DNA of 64,000 nt from Pseudomonas delhiensis (GTDB lineage: Bacteria > Pseudomonadota > Gammaproteobacteria > Pseudomonadales > Pseudomonadaceae): assembly GCF_900187975.1 (NCBI RefSeq), contig NZ_FZPC01000031.1, forward strand, positions 1-64,000. The letters are read 5' to 3'. How positions within the stretch are numbered: the stretch's first letter is position 1; each line of letters begins with the position of its first letter. Of the stretch, positions 58,471 to 64,000 are shown piece by piece. The notes below the pieces were generated by a model that saw nothing but the letters and a program-made list of their open reading frames with translations, did not search any database and was not told the origin of the DNA. Both the position numbers and the translations under genes were made by a program.

Positions 58471-59252
58471 GGCGTGGCCGGTGAACCCCATCGCGGACGG
58501 AGTCCTACGACCGTGCTTCCTGGAACCGCGGACTCTGTCCGCGATTTGGCGGATAACGCCGTAGGCGTTATGCGCCCTACGGGGAGCCCGGGAGCTTCGT
58601 GGTTTCGCCTTGCGCCGAACGGTCCCCTCTCCCGCTTGCGGGGGAGGGTTAGGGAGGGGGGCGTCAGGGTTGGCAGAGGTGCGCGAGCGAAGTCCGTCCC
58701 CTCTCCCCAACCCTCGGCTGCGCGCCCCGCCCTGAAGGGAGAGGGAGCTGTCCCGAGCAAGCGGATAACGCAGCGCCAGCCGGCAAACTCGTAGGGCGCA
58801 TAACCGTTCGCGGTTATCCGCCATCGGCCGTGCCACCGGGGTGTCCGGCGTGGCCGGTGAACCCCATCGCGGACGGAGTCCGCTCCTACGTCCGTGCTTC
58901 CTGGAACCGTAGGAGCGGACTCTGTCCGCGATTTGGCGGATAACGCCGTAGGCGTTATGCGCCCTACGGGGAGCCCGGGAGCTTCGTGGTTTCGCCTTGC
59001 GCCGAACGGTCCCCTCTCCCGCTTGCGGGGGAGGGTTAGGGAGGGGGGGCGGCGTCAGGGTTGGCAGAGGTGCCAGAGCGAAGTCCGTCCCCTCTCCCCA
59101 ACCCTCGCCTACGCGGCCCGCCCTGAAGGGAGAGGGGGCTGTCCCGAGCAAGCGGATAACGCAGCGTCAGCCGGCAAACTCGTAGGGCGCATAACCGTTC
59201 GCGGTTATCCGCCGTCGGCCGTGCCACCGGGGTGTCCGGCGTGGCCGGTGAA
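58471..59252. repeat. Two tandem ~380-bp composite repeat units
   Basis: Unit 1 starts at 58471 (GGCGTGGCCGGTGAACCCCA) and unit 2 at 58847. The same motif recurs at 59238 and marks the end, so unit lengths are 376 and 391 bp. Each unit is a mosaic: a GGAGTCCGCTCCTAC-type REP, an inverted GGCGGATAACGCC REP, a CTCCCGCTTGCGGGGGAGGG element, a CCCTGAAGGGAGAGGG element, and a GGGCGCATAACCGTTCGCGG REP followed by the 36-bp sequence shared with 4532-4567 and 5174-5209. Unit 1 has lost 15 bp in its REP part. No gene is supported in 58461-59424. Confidence 0.85.
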
Positions 59253-59424
59253 CCCCTACGAACTATCGCGAACGCGGAAATGACGATTGGTGGAGAGGTG
59301 CGCAGGCCTAAGGCTCGCGAGCAGGAACCAGGCGTCCCTCTCGCTCCTGGCAAGCGCGGGATGCAGGGAATAGGCACGAAATAAATCGCGGACAACCGCC
59401 CCCGGCGGCCGTCCGCCGCTGGAC

Positions 59425-59556
59425 TCAGGAGGTTTGCCCGTGGCTGCCGAGCAGCGCATTGCCGGCTTTCTTCTGCTTCTTCGCCATGCGTTTCTCGTGG
59501 GCCGTCTTCAGGGGCTTCTTCTTGCCTTCCTTGTGGGCATTCAGACCTTTGCTCAT
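59425..59556 (-). CDS. Small, highly basic protein (43 residues)
   Basis: A short frame reading MSKGLNAHKEGKKKPLKTAH, then EKRMAKKQKKAGNALLGSHGQTS, about one third Lys/Arg. An ACGAGGTGACGGTC ribosome-binding region precedes the ATG. Similar short basic 'MSKGxN..K..KKKPLKT..EKR..KK' proteins are common conserved hypotheticals in Pseudomonas; some may bind nucleic acid. The protein is disordered-looking with no membrane segment. Nothing else covers this interval, so I consider it a real gene. Confidence 0.7.
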   Translation of the reverse strand: MSKGLNAHKEGKKKPLKTAHEKRMAKKQKKAGNALLGSHGQTS

Positions 59557-59660
59557 GACCGTCACCTCGTGGACTGGGAAGCTTTGGCATCCCTGCGGTC
59601 GTCGTTCCGCCGGCCCGTGGAGGAGGCCGGTGCTCCTACAGCATAGACCTGCCTGGCGCT

Positions 59661-59852
59661 TCAGGCGTCGCCGCTCAGGCGCTCCAGTTCGCGGCGGACC
59701 ATGGCCGCGTACTGCGGCGGGCCCAGGCGGTAGAGCTCGCCGGCTACCCAGGCCAGCCAGCGCCCGCCCAGGGCCTGGCGCTCGGCCAGCAGCCGGCGGG
59801 CCTCGGCTTCGGCCCGGGTTGCGTTCTCGCGGTGGTAGTCGGCGCGGCTCAT
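59661..59852 (-). CDS. Conserved hypothetical protein (63 residues)
   Basis: A helical, charged protein starting MSRADYHRENATRAEAEARR and continuing LLAERQALGGRWLAWVAGELYRLGPPQYAAMVRRELERLSGDA. Its ATG overlaps the stop of the upstream gene by 4 bp (ATGA), strong support for a two-gene operon. No domain was recognised and there is no signal peptide, whereas its partner is exported. Confidence 0.7.
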   Translation of the reverse strand: MSRADYHRENATRAEAEARRLLAERQALGGRWLAWVAGELYRLGPPQYAAMVRRELERLSGDA

Positions 59853-60307
59853 CCCTGGCACTGGAGTGTCTGCGGGTCGATCTCGATGCTCGCCAGCGGC
59901 TTGCCGTCGCTGCCGTCGTAGTCGTGGGCGACGCGGATGCCGTGCTCGCGGATGCGCTGCAGCAGCGCCGGCTGCTGGCAGGTGGCGCGCTCCAGGCGGG
60001 CGCGCTGCTCGCTCTTGAACTTGTCCAGGGCGCTGGCCTGCATGCCCTCGGCCTTCATGCTGGAGAGGCCGTAGCGGTAGTGCAGCACCTTGCTGTCGGT
60101 GTCCAGGCGCACGTTCTCCAGGCGCGTCACCTGGTCCACCTGCACCGGCAGCTGCTTGCTCTGCTGCTCGAAGAAGGCGGCCGACTCCTTGAGGAAGGTG
60201 GCTTCGTCCTCGGCCCGGGCCTGGGGTTGCAGGCTGGCGAAGGCCGCGGCGGCGAGCAGCAGGGTGGCGCCGAGGCGGCGGGCGGGGCGGAGCATCGGGA
60301 TGGGCAT
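59849..60307 (-). CDS. Hypothetical periplasmic protein
   Basis: A 152-residue protein with a signal peptide (to about residue 32, ending in LQPQARA) and a mature part of mixed helix/strand: FLKESAAFFEQQSKQLPVQVDQVTRLENVRLDTDSKVLHYRYGLSSMKAEGMQASALDKFKSEQRARLERATCQQPALLQRIREHGIRVAHDYDG. Two Cys residues could form a disulfide. The LPVQVDQVTRLENVRLD...LHYRYGL segment is a pattern I have seen in many exported hypotheticals of proteobacteria. GGAGGAACCCCGC precedes the ATG. Coupled to the 63-residue gene downstream. Function unknown. Confidence 0.72.
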   Translation of the reverse strand: MPIPMLRPARRLGATLLLAAAAFASLQPQARAEDEATFLKESAAFFEQQSKQLPVQVDQVTRLENVRLDTDSKVLHYRYGLSSMKAEGMQASALDKFKSEQRARLERATCQQPALLQRIREHGIRVAHDYDGSDGKPLASIEIDPQTLQCQG

Positions 60308-60501
60308 GCGGGGTTCCTCCGGCTGTGGTTGCGCTGAAGTGTATAGGCCATTTCCTACACCTGCCCGCCCCGGGGGAAACTTCCCCTGGCCGCGACGAGT
60401 GGCTAGGCTTGGCCGAAACGACCGAACTTGAGCCGCGCCGGCGGGTCAACCGTCGAGACGGGGCCGCGCCGCGGCCGGATTGCGGAGGAAGGAAACCAGG
60501 C

Positions 60502-61410
60502 ATGCGATTCATGGATCTTCGGGGCCTGCGCCTGGGCCCCTGGCAACTGCTGAAACTGACCGTCAAGGAATTCCTCGACGACGAGATGCCCACCTACGCG
60601 GCGGCGCTGGCCTACCAGGGGCTGTTCTCGCTGTTCCCGTTCCTGCTGTTCCTCATCGCCCTGCTGGGCTTCCTGCACCTGCCGGAATTCTTCGACTGGC
60701 TGCGCGAGCAGGCCGCCTACGTGCTGCCGGGCCAGGCCCTGGAGCAGGTCAACCCGATCATCGACCAGCTGCAGCAGCGCCAGGGCGGGCTGCTCTCGGT
60801 GGGGATCGTGGTCGCGCTCTGGTCGTCCTCGGCGGCGGTGCGCTCGTTGATGAATGCGCTCAACGCCGCCTACGACGTGCGCGAGATGCGCCCGGTGTGG
60901 AAGCGCGTGCCGCTGTCGCTGTTCTACACCCTGGGCCTGGCGGTGATGCTGATGCTGGTGGCCGCGCTGATGATCCTCGGGCCGCAGGTGATGGGCTGGA
61001 TCGCCGAGCGGATCGGCCTGCAGGATTACGTGGTGGTGCTCTGGTCGCTGCTGCGCTGGCCGGTGGTGATCCTGCTGATGATGATGGCGGTGGCGGTGAT
61101 CTACTACGCCACCCCCAACGTGAAGCAGAAGTTCCGCTTCATCACCCCCGGCTCGGTGCTGGCGGTGGTGGCCTGGGTGGCGGCGTCCCTGGCCTTCGGC
61201 TTCTACGTGAAGAACTTCGCCGACTACAACGCCATGTACGGCAGCGTCGGCGCCATCATCGTGCTGCTGCTGTACTTCTACATCTCCGCCGCGGTGCTGC
61301 TGCTGGGCGCCGAGCTCAACGCGGTGATCGAACACCACCTGCCCCACGGCAAGAACCCCGGCGAGCGCACCTTCGAGCAGGCCGAGGCGCGCAGCCCCGA
61401 GGAGGGCTGA
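60502..61410 (+). CDS. YihY/BrkB-family inner-membrane protein
   Basis: A 302-residue protein with six predicted helices: MRFMDLRGLRLGPWQLLKLTVKEFLDDEMPTYAAALAYQGLFSLFPFLLFLIALLGFL at the start (conserved AAALAYxGLFSLFP), ALWSSSAAVRSLMNALNAAYDVREMRPVWKRVPLSLFYTLGLAVMLMLVA in the middle, and NYN-type DYNAMYGSVGAIIVLLLYFYISAAVLLLGAELNAVIEHH near the end. The family was once called BrkB or 'ribonuclease BN', but the RNase assignment was wrong; its function is unknown, possibly transport. The ATG at 60502 is chosen from the AAGGAAACC site and conserved start. Confidence 0.88.
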   Translation: MRFMDLRGLRLGPWQLLKLTVKEFLDDEMPTYAAALAYQGLFSLFPFLLFLIALLGFLHLPEFFDWLREQAAYVLPGQALEQVNPIIDQLQQRQGGLLSVGIVVALWSSSAAVRSLMNALNAAYDVREMRPVWKRVPLSLFYTLGLAVMLMLVAALMILGPQVMGWIAERIGLQDYVVVLWSLLRWPVVILLMMMAVAVIYYATPNVKQKFRFITPGSVLAVVAWVAASLAFGFYVKNFADYNAMYGSVGAIIVLLLYFYISAAVLLLGAELNAVIEHHLPHGKNPGERTFEQAEARSPEEG

Positions 61411-61413
61411 GGC

Positions 61414-61908
61414 TCACTGCGCCGGCTGCTGGCTCAGCAACTGCTCGACGATCTGCCCGGCGCGCTCGAAGTTCGGGTAGCCGCTCTTGGCCACGTCCAG
61501 CTCGGCGTAGGCCTTGCGGTATTCCTCGGCCTTCAGCGCGTCGGCATCCTGGCCGAGCATGGGCTGGCTGTAGACGCGGTAGAGCAGGGCGATGGCATAG
61601 GGCTGGCCGGCCTTGGCGGCGCGCTCCAGCAGGGGCAGGGCCTGGTCCGCCGGGGCCCGCTGGCGGATCTTCAGCAGCGCCTCGTAGAAGGCCACCTCGC
61701 CGCGCTGGTCGGCAGCGCGGGCATGCGCCAGCAGGTCGTTGGCGCGGGCGTAGTTGCCCGGGTCGGCCGAGGCGATCAGCAGCTTCGCCTCGAGCATGTC
61801 GTTGCGGTACAGCTGGCGCTGCTCCTCGGCGTCATGGCTGGCGCAGCCGGCCAGGTACAGCGGCAGGCCGATGACGGCCAGGCAGGAGAACGGGTGGCGC
61901 ATGCCCAT
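61414..61908 (-). CDS. Putative lipoprotein with Sel1/TPR-like repeats
   Basis: A 164-residue protein with a lipoprotein signal peptide (MGMRHPFSCLAVIGLPLYLAGC; lipobox LAG-C). The helical mature part has two Sel1-like units: ARANDLLAHARAADQRGEVAFYEALLKIRQ and ALPLLERAAKAGQPYAIALLYRVYSQPMLG. The C-terminal KAEEYRKAYAELDVAKSGYPNFERAGQIVEQLL may pair with a partner. Such small AlgK- or PilF-like lipoproteins act as assembly scaffolds, but no partner is evident. GAGGGACCTTC sets the ATG at 61908. It converges on the YihY-like gene with a 3-bp gap. Confidence 0.7.
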   Translation of the reverse strand: MGMRHPFSCLAVIGLPLYLAGCASHDAEEQRQLYRNDMLEAKLLIASADPGNYARANDLLAHARAADQRGEVAFYEALLKIRQRAPADQALPLLERAAKAGQPYAIALLYRVYSQPMLGQDADALKAEEYRKAYAELDVAKSGYPNFERAGQIVEQLLSQQPAQ

Positions 61909-62284
61909 GAAGGTCCCTCGATGGCGAACGGGCGCGGAGCCGACGATTTTGCCGTTTCCGCGTGGGCAAGCATAGACGGGCGATGCGGCGTTCTGTAGCC
62001 GGGGGATCGGCGCCGGGTGCCAGCGAAGCTGCAACTGCCCGGGCATGGCGCCGAAGTGTTCCTCGTAGAATGGGTTGAGCCTGGGCGAACCCCATGCGGC
62101 CATGGCGATGGGTATCGCTTCGCTCCACCCATCCTACGTTGGTGTTTCGCGAGCAACTATCCCCTCCGCACCCTTCCCATGTAGGAGCGCGCCCTGCGCG
62201 CGAAATCGCGGGCAGGGCCCGCTCCTACAGGTTGCTGTGAGGCATGGCATTTCCCCCGGAGCGGACTCCGTCCGCGATCCACGC
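61909..62284. other. Gene-free interval with a REP palindrome (62181-62228)
   Basis: It contains the upstream region of the lipoprotein gene and, at 62181-62228, a palindrome bounded by GTAGGAGCG and CCGCTCCTAC, nearly identical to that at 10022-10068. No coding sequence on either strand has a ribosome-binding site or family resemblance. Confidence 0.6.
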
Positions 62285-63409
62285 TCAGATGCCGAAGGCG
62301 CTTGCGCCTTCGTCGCCGTCGAAGCCCCGTTCCAGCTTGATCTTCAGGCTCAGGTCGGTGCGCGAGTCGGCGAATTTCAGGGCGTCGGCGATGCTGATGC
62401 GGCCGGCTTCGAGCAGTTGGTACAGGCTCTGGTCGAAGCTCTGCATGCCTTGCTCCAGGGCGCGTTCGATGGCGCCGCGCAGTTCCGGCAGCTCGTCGCG
62501 CTGGATCAGCCCGCGGATGTGCGGGGTGCCCAGCACCAGTTCCACCGCCACCACGCGGCGCTGGGTGGTGCCCGGCACCAGGCGCTGGCCGACCAGCGCC
62601 AGGAGGTTCTGCGACAGGTCGGCCAGCACCTGCGGGCGGGCCTCGTCGGGGAAGAAGCGGGCGATGCGCTCGATGGCGTGGCGGGCGCTGGTGCCGTGCA
62701 GGGTGGCCACGCACAGGTGGCCGGTCTCGGCGTAGTGCAGGGCGTGCTGCATGGTGGCGGCGTCGCGGATCTCGCCGAGCATGATCACGTCCGGCGCCTC
62801 GCGCAGCACGTTGCGCAGGGCATCCTCGAAGCTGTGGGTGTCCAGGCCCACCTCGCGCTGGTCGATGATCGAGCGCTGGTGGCTGTGCAGGAACTCGATG
62901 GGGTCCTCGATGCAGACGATGTGCCCCGAGCGGTGGCGGTTGCGGAAGTCGAGCATCGAGGCCAGGGTGGTGGACTTGCCGGAACCGGCCGCGCCCACCA
63001 CCAGGATCAGCCCGCGGTCCTGCACCGCCAGCTTCTCCAGGATGGTCGGCAGGCCGAGGCTGGCGGCGTCGGGGATGACCTGCCTGATCAGCCGCACCAC
63101 CATGGCCACCTCGCCGCGCTGCAGGTAGACGTTGACGCGGAAGCGCCCGCTGCCGGGCACGGCCACCGCCAGGTTCATTTCCAGGTCGCGCTCGAAGTCG
63201 GCGATCTGCTGCGGCGACATCAACTGGTAGGCCAGCAGCTTGACCTCGCCGGCGCGCAGGCGGCGTTCGCCGACCGGGCGGCTGACGCCCTCGACCTTGA
63301 TGTGCGGCGCCGCGCCAACGCTGAAGAACATGTCGGAACCGGCGTGCTGCGCCAGCAGGTGCAACTGGCTGAAGACGTCGGGCAGGGCGCTGTCGCTGGC
63401 ATCGCTCAT
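62285..63409 (-). CDS. PilT/PilU-family twitching-motility ATPase (PilU-like)
   Basis: A 374-residue GspE/PilT-type ATPase: an N-terminal PAS-like region (LHLLAQHAGSDMFFSVGAAPHIKVEG), Walker A GAAGSGKSTTLASML, the Asp box IVCIEDPIEFLHSHQRSIIDQREVGLD, Walker B PDVIMLGEIRDAATMQHALHYAETGHLCVATLHG with its His box. The C-terminus (FDQSLYQLLEAGRISIADALKFADSRTDLSLKIKLERG) ends in the long tail seen in PilU rather than PilT. Such ATPases power or assist pilus retraction. It is not next to pilT, so it is probably a PilU-type paralogue. The start at 63409 gives the normal length. Confidence 0.88.
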   Translation of the reverse strand: MSDASDSALPDVFSQLHLLAQHAGSDMFFSVGAAPHIKVEGVSRPVGERRLRAGEVKLLAYQLMSPQQIADFERDLEMNLAVAVPGSGRFRVNVYLQRGEVAMVVRLIRQVIPDAASLGLPTILEKLAVQDRGLILVVGAAGSGKSTTLASMLDFRNRHRSGHIVCIEDPIEFLHSHQRSIIDQREVGLDTHSFEDALRNVLREAPDVIMLGEIRDAATMQHALHYAETGHLCVATLHGTSARHAIERIARFFPDEARPQVLADLSQNLLALVGQRLVPGTTQRRVVAVELVLGTPHIRGLIQRDELPELRGAIERALEQGMQSFDQSLYQLLEAGRISIADALKFADSRTDLSLKIKLERGFDGDEGASAFGI

Positions 63410-64000
63410 GGGGAATCCTCGCAAGGGCGGGCACCCGGGGTGGCCCGGGCGCATGTTCTCAGCCTAGCCGGCCTGGCGGACGGTGGCCTGTGGTGGCGCG
63501 CAGCCTAGCCGGAGGGCGGCGGGCGCATGTTGATCTGCGTCGTTGCGCCGCCCGAAGCATGCCATGGGGAAGGCTGGCGAGGGCAGGGGATGGCGGTACG
63601 CGATGCCGCCTTATGTTGGGCATTTGCCCACAGCCAGAACGGCGTTTTCCCCGCATCTATCAGAACCGGCCGGCTGATCTCGGTGGCAATCCCTTAATGC
63701 TTTCCCTTGGGTGCCCGATGGCGGCCGGATACGACGCCGAACTCCCCCATCCAGGTGGCCGGTATCCCCCGTTTTTGAGCGGCGCCCGCTTCCGGGAGCT
63801 TCACATACTTTCAAGGCTGGGCGCCCGCGGCACGGGCCGCCCGGCCCCCGCAGGCGCATGACAGGACTCGCCCCGGCCGGCTGGCCGGGCCTACGGCAGG
63901 ATACGGCCCCCCTGTAGACCTCCCCGGGCCCGCGAGCGCAGCCCTTCCCGCCGACCACCAGCCCCTGCCCGCCACCGGCCCGCGCCGGCTGCCGGGCGCC
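63410..64000. other. Right-edge interval, no gene recognised
   Basis: Nothing in 63410-64000 has a convincing start, codon pattern or family match on either strand. The short open frames are typical of GC-rich non-coding DNA. An AT-richer stretch around 63605-63710 (CTTAATGCTTTCCC) could hold a promoter or leader for a gene beyond the window. I found no riboswitch consensus I could defend. Confidence 0.4.

Noticed and set aside
63600-63960. Possible riboswitch (cobalamin or c-di-GMP type) at the right edge
   Set aside because: Neither strand shows the conserved core boxes in the right order; only GC-rich stems are present.

Overview
The window is a high-GC chromosomal segment that looks like a Pseudomonas. 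The evidence is the fliK-fliLMNOPQR-flhB order with two sigma54-type (-24/-12) promoters, an HsbA/HsbR/HptB-type signalling module next to fliK, an OprD-family porin, and many Pseudomonas-style REP/REPIN palindromes between genes. I cannot assign a species. No tRNA, rRNA, CRISPR array, transposase or integrase was seen.

Layout. (1) 1-2.9 kb: the 3' end of an Rhs gene entered from off-window, followed by AT-richer small genes: a putative immunity gene, a DUF4279-like gene, a displaced Rhs C-terminal tip with a frameshift, two tiny membrane proteins and an ankyrin protein. This is a typical Rhs toxin/immunity exchange zone. (2) 3.0-6.0 kb: Mpo1-like membrane protein, AraC regulator, repeat-rich gap and a TorF-like porin. 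(3) 6.2-15.7 kb: hsbA-hsbR-hptB, fliK, then the coupled flagellar export/switch operon fliLMNOPQR-flhB. (4) 15.9-21.2 kb: a lysozyme-like/peptidoglycan-binding protein, then a divergent OprD porin and TRAP transporter. (5) 21.2-21.8 kb: four tandem 147-bp REPIN units. (6) 21.9-37.3 kb: an accessory catabolic region with FeaB-like aldehyde dehydrogenase, amine/amino-acid permease, FeaR-like regulator, histone-deacetylase-like amidohydrolase, MFS carrier, MetA-type outer-membrane protein, two LuxR-type regulators, an SDR-SDR-MoaF operon, a cupin, an FAD amine-oxidase-like protein and a GlcG/HbpS-like protein. (7) 37.5-46.6 kb: the complete homoprotocatechuate meta-cleavage operon hpaG1-G2-E-D-F-X-H-I, with hpaR and hpaA transcribed divergently. 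(8) 47-52 kb: two MFS carriers and a two-component 4-hydroxyphenylacetate 3-hydroxylase of the Acinetobacter C2/C1 type. (9) 52-63.4 kb: housekeeping and hypothetical genes (pseudouridine synthase, AI-2E permease, ABC exporter, CvfB-like protein, peptide deformylase, YihY/BrkB-like protein, a lipoprotein and a PilU-like ATPase) among repeats.

How the parts may work together. The genes give most of a route from an aromatic amine such as tyramine: permease, amine oxidation (candidate FAD enzyme, no canonical tyramine oxidase seen), FeaB-like aldehyde oxidation to 4-hydroxyphenylacetate, C1/C2 hydroxylation to homoprotocatechuate, then HpaD-E-F-G-H-I to pyruvate and succinic semialdehyde. A 14-bp inverted repeat of the form GTTAA-N4-TTAAC occurs (exactly or with one or two mismatches) at eight places upstream of the hpa operon, the TRAP and OprD genes, feaR, the GlcG-like gene, a drug-type MFS gene and the hydroxylase genes. 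At hpaG1 one copy fills the 17-bp spacer of a strong-looking sigma70 promoter and another lies just downstream of its -10. I infer that these are operators for the local MarR-family repressor HpaR and that the region is one coordinated regulon larger than the classical hpa cluster. The 27-34 kb block fits no pathway I can name and is the best candidate for undescribed chemistry.
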